A stretch of 5,265 nucleotides of DNA from Enterovibrio sp051650965 (GCA_051650965.1 JBOFRL010000012.1:1-5265), one strand, 5' to 3'. Positions 1 through 5,128 are shown, counted from the first letter of the stretch. The notes: generated by a model from the letters alone, not told the origin. Numbers and translations are program-made.

Positions 1-76
1 GCACTCGACCATCGCGGGTTGTGTCGTGCATCACTTCTAGCTGCTGCTTTTGTTCTGGAGTGAGAATAATTTTCAT
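1..76 (-). CDS. IS630-family-like transposase, N-terminal fragment cut by the window edge
   Basis: Minus-strand ATG at 76-74 opens a frame that runs 25 codons without a stop and leaves the window. It begins MKIILTPEQKQQL and continues through an acidic/arginine stretch ending RDGRV. I recognise this opening as that of IS630-type transposases, where it precedes a helix-turn-helix DNA-binding region; the DDE catalytic domain would lie outside the window. The function would be cut-and-paste movement at TA sites. No strong Shine-Dalgarno precedes the ATG, as is common for transposases. Only 25 residues are visible, so the family call rests on remembered similarity and whether the gene is intact cannot be judged. 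Confidence 0.6.
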   Translation of the reverse strand, partial: MKIILTPEQKQQLEVMHDTTRDGRV

Positions 77-134
77 GGCGCGCAGTGTGATATCAAAGTT
101 ATTAAAAATCAAGCACCTTCAATGCTCATGGGTA
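1..134 (-). mobile_element. Partial IS630-family-like insertion sequence (transposase end)
   Basis: The window opens inside an element that carries the start of a transposase on the minus strand (ATG at 76-74). The non-coding stretch from 77 to about 132 would be the element's terminal region. Members of the IS630/Tc1 superfamily insert at TA. Here a TATATA run (133-138) sits directly outside the minus-strand sequence starting CCCATGAGCATTGAAGG, so I place the end near 132-134. The boundary is inferred: the other end of the element is outside the window, so neither the inverted repeat nor the target duplication can be confirmed. Confidence 0.5.
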
Positions 135-154
135 TATACACAAAATACCTCAAA

Positions 155-574
155 CTAACTCAGCAAAAAAAGGGCGGTCAACAGCGCAAACCGCAGCCCT
201 TTTCCCACTGTAATAAAAAGCGCGCAGCGCAGCGCTGGCAAACGATACCAGCCTGCAAGCACACATAAAGGGTCGCCGATCAGCGGCAGCCAGCTAAACA
301 GCAGCGCCCAATCACCATAGCGATGCAGCCAGCGCCGCGCCATCGTTTGGCGACGTTTTTGCGGCGACGGGCGCTCAGGCAGCAGGCGCCCTAGCCAATA
401 ATTGAAAATTCCACCCAGCGAATTTCCTAGCGTCACGGATAAAAACAGCAGCGCCAACGCGTTGTTTTGTAAGCTTAACGCTAAAAGATAGTGAGCTTCG
501 CTGCCGCCAGGAAGCAGCGTGGCGCTTAAAAAGCCGCTACTAAACAGTAACCACGGCGAAGAGAGATCGGGCAC
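155..574 (-). CDS. yqaA: YqaA-family small DedA-like inner membrane protein
   Basis: A 139-residue, very hydrophobic protein, close in length to E. coli YqaA (142). Family landmarks are present: SATLLPGGSE near residues 17-26, GNSLGG at 50-55, a central basic segment (about 67-86), RYGDWALLFSWLPLIGD (85-101) and GKGLRF (124-129). This is the small SNARE-associated/DedA-like group, multi-pass inner-membrane proteins whose larger relatives are tied to envelope homeostasis and lipid-carrier transport; YqaA's own role is not established. The start is GTG at 574-572, preceded by AAGGAG (584-579) with a 4-nt gap; no ATG fits the family N-terminus better. It lies 96 nt downstream of the GNAT gene on the same strand and may be cotranscribed. 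The gene is not beside gshA as it is in E. coli. A terminator-like hairpin lies inside its last codons (165-203). Confidence 0.85.
   Translation of the reverse strand: MPDLSSPWLLFSSGFLSATLLPGGSEAHYLLALSLQNNALALLFLSVTLGNSLGGIFNYWLGRLLPERPSPQKRRQTMARRWLHRYGDWALLFSWLPLIGDPLCVLAGWYRLPALRCALFITVGKGLRFALLTALFLLS
165..203 (-). terminator. Terminator-like hairpin inside the 3' end of the yqaA-like CDS
   Basis: Read on the minus strand, AAAAGGG (203-197) pairs with CCCTTTT (174-168), and CGGT/ACCG (193-190 with 178-175) extends the stem across a 3-nt bulge, leaving an 11-nt loop. Seven Ts (171-165) end the structure, four of them in the stem. The run is followed by GCTGAGT and the stop codon TAG at 157-155, so termination at the U-tract would fall before the stop codon. 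I see no better terminator between the stop and the IS end. The 5' arm encodes the conserved GKGLR segment, so part of the pairing may be forced by the protein. Confidence 0.4.
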
Positions 575-616
575 AGCGCTCCTTGATAAATAAAAGCGCC
601 ACAGCGCAATGTTTAA

Positions 617-658
617 GCAAGCAGAAAATACGCCGCAGCAAAACTGTTTCCTGCTTGC
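617..658 (-). other. Stem-loop in the GNAT-yqaA intergenic gap
   Basis: Arms at 617-628 and 647-658 form a 12-bp stem around an 18-nt loop in minus-strand RNA, with one G-U wobble pair; in plus-strand RNA that position is an A/C mismatch. The structure starts 12 nt beyond the GNAT stop codon and lies upstream of the yqaA-like gene. It has no adjacent U-tract, so it looks more like an mRNA-stabilising or processing hairpin than a simple terminator. A small GCGC-TGTG-GCGC hairpin followed by TTTTATTT comes next (596-607) and might add weak termination. Confidence 0.45.
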
Positions 659-670
659 GAATGTTCTTAA

Positions 671-1090
671 TTACAATGTCTTAGTGAGATAGTAGCGCTC
701 ATGCACCAACGGCGCCTGCGCGAGCGTCATCTGCAACTGATAACCGTGGCGCTCGTAAAACGGGCGCGCCTGAAAACTGAGCGTATCGAGGATCACAAAA
801 CGGCAGCCGCGCGCTTTGCCCGCCTCTTCCATCGCGTTGAGCAGCTGACTGCCGGCGCCTTGCCCGCGCAATGATTGTGCAACCCACAACAAATCGATGT
901 GCAGCCAATTGCCATAGGTGCAGCCAATGCAGCCGCCTTGGCGCTCGCCCGCTTCGTCGTGCATAAATACCGCTAGCGGCACGCGTTTGCAGTCGCCGAT
1001 CACCGCATGGTTACTTTCGTTCATGCGATCTTGCAAAAAAAGACGATCGTCGATAGTTGGCTGTTGCAAAAGATCTACGGTTAACTTCAT
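671..1090 (-). CDS. GNAT family N-acetyltransferase
   Basis: A 139-residue single-domain protein with the GNAT fold signature. It has a beta-strand segment WLHIDLLWV (62-70), the acetyl-CoA pyrophosphate-binding loop RGQGAG (75-80, matching Q/R-x-x-G-x-G/A), the following helix SQLLNAMEEAGKARGC, and the C-terminal LDTLSFQARPFYERHGY block (101-117) typical of motif B. Such enzymes transfer an acetyl group from acetyl-CoA to an amine on a small molecule or protein in the cytosol. The substrate cannot be read from the sequence, and close relatives are usually annotated only as GNAT. ATG at 1090-1088 is preceded by GGAGA (1101-1097) at 6 nt, which supports the start. It is divergent from ansB and may form a two-gene unit with the yqaA-like gene downstream. 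Confidence 0.88.
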   Translation of the reverse strand: MKLTVDLLQQPTIDDRLFLQDRMNESNHAVIGDCKRVPLAVFMHDEAGERQGGCIGCTYGNWLHIDLLWVAQSLRGQGAGSQLLNAMEEAGKARGCRFVILDTLSFQARPFYERHGYQLQMTLAQAPLVHERYYLTKTL

Positions 1091-1176
1091 CGCACTTCTC
1101 CACGCAAATTAAAAACTTTCCCCCACCACCGCTTGCGCCAAAGTGGATGGGAGAAATCACAAAAACTCCTTATTTT

Positions 1177-1205
1177 ATAACAAATTAGCGAATAATTGCC
1201 GTAAA
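1177..1205 (-). promoter_or_regulatory. Candidate sigma-70 promoter for the GNAT gene
   Basis: On the minus strand TTTACG (1205-1200) and TGTTAT (1182-1177) are separated by 17 bp, each matching 4 of 6 consensus bases. The transcript would have a leader of about 80 nt before the GNAT ATG. The AT-rich setting helps, but other pairings are possible and nothing proves transcription from here. Confidence 0.3.
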
Positions 1206-1210
1206 TAGCC

Positions 1211-1231
1211 TGCAAAAGTGCACTATTTTGC
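1211..1231. promoter_or_regulatory. Inverted repeat TGCAAAA-N7-ATTTTGC in the ansB upstream region
   Basis: GCAAAA (1212-1217) is mirrored by TTTTGC (1226-1231), with a palindromic AGTGCACT (1217-1224) between them. The dyad is about 48 bp upstream of the candidate ansB -10 hexamer, a sensible place for an activator or for a site shared with the divergent GNAT gene. A very similar dyad occurs upstream of the EEP gene (2530-2552). I do not recognise the cognate regulator. Confidence 0.4.
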
Positions 1232-1278
1232 TTTTGTGAGCAAAGCTGTGATCGCGACGGTAGAGCGCCAGCGCAAAA

Positions 1279-1284
1279 TATGAT
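1279..1284 (+). promoter_or_regulatory. Candidate -10 element for ansB
   Basis: TATGAT matches the sigma-70 -10 consensus at 5 of 6 positions, about 75 nt before the chosen ansB start. The position 17 bp upstream (GACGGT, 1256-1261) is a poor -35 box, which would fit an activator-dependent promoter. E. coli ansB depends on CRP and FNR. Two TGTGA half-site words (1235-1239, 1247-1251) lie just upstream, but neither has a matching second half. Confidence 0.35.
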
Positions 1285-1357
1285 TTCATTCCCTTAACAG
1301 GCAAAGTTGTACCCATGCATGAGAAAATTTTATTTATCAATTGATAGGACTATATCT

Positions 1358-2416
1358 ATGAGCTTGAATCTTCGTCAAACACTCCTTGCCGCGGTCGTAG
1401 GCTTAACCCTCACACCGCTTGCGTGGGCGCTGCCCAACGTCCACATTTTGGCCACCGGCGGCACCATTGCCGGCGCGGGCCAATCGGCGACGCAGTCTAA
1501 CTATGAAGCGGGCAAAGTCGCTATCGAAACCTTGATCGACGCTGTGCCGCAAATGAAAGAAGTGGCCGCAATCCAAGGCGAGCAAGTGGTCAAAATTGGT
1601 TCGCAAGACATGAATGACGAAGTGTGGCTAAAACTTGCCAAGCGCGTCAACGAGCTGCTAGCCAAAGATGATGTCGACGGCATCGTGATCACGCATGGCA
1701 CCGACACCATGGAAGAGACGGCGTATTTCCTTAATTTGACAGTGAAAAGCAGCAAGCCTGTGGTACTTGTTGGCGCGATGCGTCCGTCAACGGCCATGAG
1801 CGCTGACGGCCCGATGAACCTGTATAACGCGGTAGTTACAGCGTCAGATCCTGCGTCAAAAGGACGCGGCGTCATGGTAGCGATGAATGACACCGTGCTT
1901 GATGCGCGCGATGTGACCAAAACCAACACCACCGGCGTGCAAACGTTCACGGCGCCAAACTTTGGCCCGCTCGGTTATATCCACAACGGCAAAATCGATT
2001 ATCAGCGCGTGCCAACTCGCCTGCACACCAAAAAAACGCCATTTGACATCAGCAAGTTAGAAGAGCTGCCGAAAGTTGGCATCGTTTACAGCTACGCTAA
2101 CGCCAGCGATGTGCCACTCAAGGCGCTGCTTAATGCCAAGTACGACGGCATCGTGACCGCGGGCGTTGGCAACGGCAACCTGTACAGCACGCTGTTTGAC
2201 ACCCTCGCCACAGCCAGTAAAAAAGGCGTGGCTGTCGTGCGCTCAAGCCGCGTTGCAACAGGCCCGACAACGCTTGATGCCGAGATTGATGATGCTAAAT
2301 ACGGCTTTGTTGCCGCAGGCACGCTTAATCCGCAAAAAGCGCGCATTTTGTTGATGCTGGCGCTAACACAAACTAAAGATGCGCAGCAAATTCAGCGCTA
2401 CTTTAACACTTACTAA
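1358..2416 (+). CDS. ansB: Type II (periplasmic) L-asparaginase
   Basis: This enzyme hydrolyses L-asparagine to L-aspartate and ammonia in the periplasm, supplying nitrogen and, under anaerobiosis, fumarate precursors. The 352-residue protein is colinear with E. coli AnsB (348). Residues 1-24 form a Sec signal peptide with predicted cleavage after PLAWA, giving a mature N-terminus LPNVHI (E. coli LPNITI). In mature numbering the active-site residues are present: T12 in ATGGTIAG, Y25, S58 in GSQD, T91-D92 in THGTD (E. coli T89-D90, shifted by a 2-residue insertion) and the lysine of RDVTKTNTT. The start at 1358 has AGGA (1346-1349) at 8 nt and gives a normal-length signal; in-frame ATGs at 1307 and 1319 would add an unusual extension. 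The mature chain contains no cysteine, so the disulfide known from E. coli AnsB (C77-C105) is absent. The gene is monocistronic, closed by the terminator at 2438-2470. Confidence 0.97.
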   Translation: MSLNLRQTLLAAVVGLTLTPLAWALPNVHILATGGTIAGAGQSATQSNYEAGKVAIETLIDAVPQMKEVAAIQGEQVVKIGSQDMNDEVWLKLAKRVNELLAKDDVDGIVITHGTDTMEETAYFLNLTVKSSKPVVLVGAMRPSTAMSADGPMNLYNAVVTASDPASKGRGVMVAMNDTVLDARDVTKTNTTGVQTFTAPNFGPLGYIHNGKIDYQRVPTRLHTKKTPFDISKLEELPKVGIVYSYANASDVPLKALLNAKYDGIVTAGVGNGNLYSTLFDTLATASKKGVAVVRSSRVATGPTTLDAEIDDAKYGFVAAGTLNPQKARILLMLALTQTKDAQQIQRYFNTY

Positions 2417-2437
2417 GCGCTTCCTCGCATCACCGTT

Positions 2438-2470
2438 GTGGCTGACTTTCTAGTCAGCCGCATTTTTTTT
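2438..2470 (+). terminator. Rho-independent terminator of ansB
   Basis: A 9-bp stem (GTGGCTGAC at 2438-2446 pairing with GTCAGCCGC at 2453-2461, one G-T pair) with a 6-nt loop is followed after one base by eight Ts (2463-2470). It starts 21 nt after the ansB stop codon. This is a textbook intrinsic terminator and separates ansB from the next gene. Confidence 0.93.
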
Positions 2471-2529
2471 CACCATTTTTTCTATTTAGTCAAGCTATGC
2501 AGCGCATTGCCGCAACCATTCTAATGCAT

Positions 2530-2552
2530 TGCAAAATAAGAATAATTTTGCA
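2530..2552. promoter_or_regulatory. Inverted repeat TGCAAAAT-N7-ATTTTGCA upstream of the EEP gene
   Basis: Two perfect 8-base arms (2530-2537 and 2545-2552) flank AAGAATA. The right arm overlaps the candidate -35 hexamer (2548-2553) and abuts the PurR-like operator. The layout resembles the dyad at 1211-1231 in front of ansB, with arms one base further apart. It may be a regulator site; the regulator is unknown to me. Confidence 0.4.
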
Positions 2553-2575
2553 CAAGCAAACGTTTGCATGATACC
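2548..2575 (+). promoter_or_regulatory. Candidate sigma-70 promoter of the EEP gene
   Basis: TTGCAC (2548-2553) is a reasonable -35 box. GATACC (2570-2575) is a weak -10 at 16 bp; TACCTT at 2572-2577 preceded by TGA is an alternative. The spacer is filled exactly by the 16-bp PurR-like operator, the classic position for repression by blocking RNA polymerase. Transcription would start near 2582, giving a leader of about 50 nt. Confidence 0.4.
2554..2569. promoter_or_regulatory. PurR-type operator (GCAAACGTTTGC core)
   Basis: The 16-mer AAGCAAACGTTTGCAT contains a perfect 12-bp palindrome (2556-2567) identical to the core of the E. coli PurR box, usually written ACGCAAACGTTTNCGT. PurR is a LacI-family repressor that binds with hypoxanthine or guanine as corepressor. 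The central CG and AAACGTTT are shared by several LacI-family operators, so a paralogue is possible, but the flanking GC...GC favours PurR. The downstream gene is an exported EEP-family hydrolase. Confidence 0.65.
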
Positions 2576-2631
2576 TTAGCGCGGCTTTAATTTTCTTTCA
2601 TTTTTCTAACCGTTTGCAAATAAGAGTTATC

Positions 2632-4011
2632 ATGATGAAAAAGATGTACAAACGCGCTGCCGCCGTCGCCATTTCGCTAGCCTTATTAACTGGTTGCGAT
2701 AGCCAAAGTGAACAAGAAGGATCGCTTGCTCCCATGAACGTACGTTTTGCTACCTTTAATCTCTCTTTTGATCGCACAGCTGCTGGCGTTTTATCGGCTG
2801 AGCTTGCCATGACTCGCGCCAAACAGGACACGCTGATCGCGCGCCTCAACGCCGGCCAATTGAAAAATGAGGAAAAAAGCACCGCCCAGCGCGTGCAGCA
2901 GATCCGCAATGTGGCTGAGATCATCCAGCGCAATCGTCCCGACGTGTTTGTACTCAATGAATTTGACAACGACGGAAGCGGCAATAACAGCAGCGATCTG
3001 GCCGCCTTCAATACCAACTACCTCGCGCACGCACAAAGCGATGATGTTAAAGGGATAAGCTACCCTGTTCGGCAAACTTTTGCGACCAACACTGGCCTGA
3101 TGAGCGGCTTTGATCTCAACTTAGACGGTAAAATTGAAGGGCCTGACGACGCGTGGGGCTTTGGCAATTACCACGGGCAATACGCCTTTGCTGTGATGTC
3201 AAGATTCCCGATTGAAAGCGATAAGATCCGTACTTTCCAAAACTTTAAGTGGAAAGATATGCCTGGCGAAGCAAACCCCATTATCGATGATTGCGACAAT
3301 AGTAGCGCGCCGATCCCCGCAAATCGCACTTGTGGCGACGCGTGGTATGACGACGACGCGTGGCAAGCGCTGCCGCTGTCATCAAAAAACCATGTCGATC
3401 TGCCCATTCGGATCACAGCAACAAGCGGCCAGTCAACCACTGTCCACTTTTTGCTCTCGCATCCAACGCCGCCAATTTATGGCAACGCTGCGCGCCATAA
3501 CGTCAAGCGTAACCGCGCCGAAGTGGCATTTTGGAATGACTACATCAGCGGCGAAAGCTACATGGTTGATGATAAAGGCGTTTACGGTGGACTTGCGTCT
3601 AACGCGAAATTCGTTATTGCCGGCGATCTCAACGCCGATCCCATTACTGGCGATGGCGATCTGAGCGCCATTAACGATCTGTACAATAGTAGCTTCGTTA
3701 ACCCATTGGTGAGCAATGGGTATTTGATTCCGACCAGCGAAGGCGGCCCAGAGTGCCTTGCCGATCCTACGCTTTGCAAACGCAACAACTCTCGCCCATC
3801 TCCTGAGCGCATCACCAGCAGCAGCGGTTTGCAACTTGATCACGTCATTCCATCGGCCAACCTTAATACGACAGCTAGCGGCGTGTTTTGGCCAGCGAGC
3901 TTTCAAACTGGCTATCATTTGGTCTACGCGCAAATTGACGGCGCAGTAGACATCGCGAAAAAAGTGAGCTCTGATCACCGTTTGGTGTGGATTGATTTCA
4001 CGGTAGATTAA
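2632..4011 (+). CDS. Endonuclease/exonuclease/phosphatase (EEP) family lipoprotein
   Basis: A 459-residue protein with an N-terminal lipoprotein signal: basic MMKKMYKR, a hydrophobic core, and lipobox LTGC with the lipidated cysteine at 22. Asp at +2 suggests inner-membrane retention by the E. coli rule. Residues about 36-459 form an EEP (DNase I-like) domain with the expected metal and catalytic residues: N43 in FATFN, E110 in VLNEFD, H277 in LLSHPTPP, D332/N334 in AGDLNADP, D403-H404 and D448-H449 in SSDHRLVW. GQYAFAVMSRFPI (182-194) is the usual core strand. DLNLDGKIEGPD (161-172) fits an EF-hand-type calcium loop. Four cysteines (221, 234, 375, 382) could form two disulfides. Family members cleave nucleic acids, phosphoinositides or other phosphoesters; the substrate here is unknown, and a DNA/RNA or nucleotide scavenging role is my inference. 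AAGAG at 2622-2626 serves ATG 2632 or 2635; TTG at 2614 is disfavoured. Confidence 0.88.
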   Translation: MMKKMYKRAAAVAISLALLTGCDSQSEQEGSLAPMNVRFATFNLSFDRTAAGVLSAELAMTRAKQDTLIARLNAGQLKNEEKSTAQRVQQIRNVAEIIQRNRPDVFVLNEFDNDGSGNNSSDLAAFNTNYLAHAQSDDVKGISYPVRQTFATNTGLMSGFDLNLDGKIEGPDDAWGFGNYHGQYAFAVMSRFPIESDKIRTFQNFKWKDMPGEANPIIDDCDNSSAPIPANRTCGDAWYDDDAWQALPLSSKNHVDLPIRITATSGQSTTVHFLLSHPTPPIYGNAARHNVKRNRAEVAFWNDYISGESYMVDDKGVYGGLASNAKFVIAGDLNADPITGDGDLSAINDLYNSSFVNPLVSNGYLIPTSEGGPECLADPTLCKRNNSRPSPERITSSSGLQLDHVIPSANLNTTASGVFWPASFQTGYHLVYAQIDGAVDIAKKVSSDHRLVWIDFTVD

Positions 4012-4049
4012 TTACCAAGCGTCCAGCACACGATAATGCTGAAAACGAT

Positions 4050-4077
4050 AAAGCCCAACCTAGGTTGGGCTTTTTAT
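4050..4077 (+). terminator. Intrinsic terminator between the EEP gene and dkgB
   Basis: A perfect 11-bp stem (AAAGCCCAACC at 4050-4060 with GGTTGGGCTTT at 4063-4073) around a TA centre is followed by a T-rich tract (TTTTTATTTT at 4071-4080). It begins 38 nt after the EEP stop codon. On the minus strand the hairpin is also followed by a short T-rich stretch, so it may serve convergent dkgB too. Confidence 0.9.
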
Positions 4078-4091
4078 TTTCACTCTTCTAG

Positions 4092-4130
4092 CAGGCTGTT
4101 TCTCTATAAAAATCCTTTAAAAACCGCCTG
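4092..4130. repeat. Imperfect inverted repeat downstream of dkgB
   Basis: CAGGCTGTTT (4092-4101) and AAACCGCCTG (4121-4130) are inverted copies with one mismatch and a 19-nt AT-rich loop. The element lies in the convergent gap, 37 nt beyond the dkgB stop. It has no clear U-tract on either strand. It may be a 3'-end stabilising hairpin of the dkgB transcript. Confidence 0.35.
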
Positions 4131-4167
4131 AAAAGAGCAGCGACGACTTTGGCTACAAAGCGCGCCA

Positions 4168-4971
4168 TTAATCCCATTGCGGCGCTAAACCTGCAGGATT
4201 TGCAAGACGCTCGCCACAATCTAGCGCGGCGATGGCCTTTTTATCGGCGTCGTCAAGCTTAAGCTCAACCGCCCGCAAATTGCTCGCCAAATTCTCACGC
4301 TTGGTTGACGAGGGGATCACCGCGTAACCTTCGCCCATCGCCCACGCCAAAATCACCTGCGCCGCGGTAGCATTGTGTTTGTGCGCAATACGCAAGATAG
4401 CCTCATCTTTCAACGCCTTACCGTAAGCAAGCGTCATGTAAGAGGTAATGTGAATGCCGTGCTCTTTCGCCCACTTGGCCACTTTGCGGTTTTGCAGGTA
4501 AGGCGAAAGCTCGATCTGATTAGTCGCAATATTGGCGGCGCCGACAGCTGCAATCGCCTTTTCCATCAAGGGGATAGTAAAATTTGAGATGCCAATTTGG
4601 CGCGTTATGCCCATCTCTTTGGCTTGCAGCAGCGCCTGCATAAACTCTGCAACTGAAACCGCATCCTCCGGCGACGGCCAGTGGATCAGCGTTAAATCAA
4701 CGTGATCGGTACGCAGCTTTTGCAGGCTCGCCTTAAGGCTTGGGATCAGCTTGTCTTTGCTAAAATTGTCCGTCCAAATTTTGGTCGTGATAAACAGCTC
4801 TTCGCGCGGCACGCCGCTCTCTGCAATGGCCTGCCCGACAGCGGCTTCATTATCATAGATCTGCGCAGTATCAATGGCGCGATAACCAAGCTCAAGCGCG
4901 TTTTTGACCGATGCAATCACAACGTCGCCCTTGAGGCGGTACGTGCCAAGACCAAATACTGGAATAGTCAT
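4168..4971 (-). CDS. dkgB: 2,5-diketo-D-gluconate reductase B (aldo/keto reductase)
   Basis: A cytosolic NADPH-dependent aldo/keto reductase. E. coli DkgB reduces 2,5-diketo-D-gluconate to 2-keto-L-gulonate and also methylglyoxal and other small aldehydes. The 267 residues equal the E. coli length, with near-continuous similarity from IPVFGLGTYRLK to GLAPQWD. The AKR catalytic tetrad is D34, Y39, K64 and H97 (DTAQIYD, TTKIW, IHWP). GISNF (127-131), NQIELSPY (151-158) and the 2'-phosphate-binding IPSSTKRENL (219-228) are all present. The start at 4971 has AAGGA (4983-4979) at 7 nt and reproduces the E. coli N-terminus. The frame stays open upstream through the tRNA gene, but that extension is not coding. 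It follows the rRNA operon and tRNA-Asp on the same strand, as aspU-dkgB does in E. coli, and is separated from them by a terminator. Confidence 0.97.
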   Translation of the reverse strand: MTIPVFGLGTYRLKGDVVIASVKNALELGYRAIDTAQIYDNEAAVGQAIAESGVPREELFITTKIWTDNFSKDKLIPSLKASLQKLRTDHVDLTLIHWPSPEDAVSVAEFMQALLQAKEMGITRQIGISNFTIPLMEKAIAAVGAANIATNQIELSPYLQNRKVAKWAKEHGIHITSYMTLAYGKALKDEAILRIAHKHNATAAQVILAWAMGEGYAVIPSSTKRENLASNLRAVELKLDDADKKAIAALDCGERLANPAGLAPQWD

Positions 4972-5010
4972 GTAAATTTCCTTTGATATCAAATGCGTCA
5001 GCGAAAAATA

Positions 5011-5039
5011 AGTATCGCATGCCGCCGCCATGTTGAAAA
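5011..5039 (-). promoter_or_regulatory. Candidate dkgB promoter
   Basis: On the minus strand TTTTCA (5039-5034) and GATACT (5016-5011) are 17 bp apart, each 4 of 6 to consensus. A TGC immediately before the -10 gives an extended -10 element. The transcript leader would be about 35 nt, with the Shine-Dalgarno at 4983-4979. It lies downstream of the rRNA-operon terminator, allowing independent expression. Confidence 0.45.
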
Positions 5040-5087
5040 AGGGCAAAAAATGCAAAGGATTTTTGTAGTTAGCGCAAAAGTGAAATT

Positions 5088-5122
5088 TAGAAAAGAAAAA
5101 ACCCAGCCTTAGGCTGGGTTTT
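5088..5122 (-). terminator. Rho-independent terminator of the rRNA/tRNA-Asp operon
   Basis: An 11-bp perfect stem (arms 5112-5122 and 5098-5108) with a 3-nt loop is followed on the minus strand by TTTTTTCTTTTC. It sits 6 nt past the tRNA-Asp CCA end. This is a strong terminator that ends the stable-RNA transcript before dkgB. Confidence 0.93.
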
Positions 5123-5128
5123 AAATAG

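Noticed and set aside
50..268. 72-codon plus-strand frame over the IS end and the 3' end of yqaA
   Set aside because: It runs antisense to two recognised coding regions, and the product is low-complexity lysine/glutamine-rich sequence with no family.
1011..1160. Minus-strand 49-codon frame from GTG 1160, preceded by AAGGAG at 5 nt
   Set aside because: The ribosome site is attractive, but the frame is glycine-rich and unremarkable, overlaps the GNAT start out of frame, and has no recognisable family; probably chance.
1146..1161. Possible CRP site ending in TCACA (1157-1161)
   Set aside because: The left half (GATGG) matches only 2 of 5 bases of TGTGA, so it is no more than a half-site.
1235..1262. 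TGTGA words at 1235 and 1247 as CRP or FNR sites for ansB
   Set aside because: Neither has a TCACA partner at the right distance, and no TTGAT-N4-ATCAA FNR site is visible; they are mentioned only as context for the ansB promoter.
1307..1357. Longer ansB start at 1307 or 1319
   Set aside because: It would put 13-17 extra residues before a normal signal peptide and has a weaker ribosome site; ATG 1358 with AGGA at 8 nt matches family length.
1501..1950. Long open frame antisense to ansB
   Set aside because: Shadow of the asparaginase reading frame; composition is not protein-like and it has no start signals.
3433..3978. 181-codon open frame antisense to the EEP gene
   Set aside because: The sense frame carries all EEP catalytic motifs; the antisense frame has no recognisable domain and is a by-product of codon bias.
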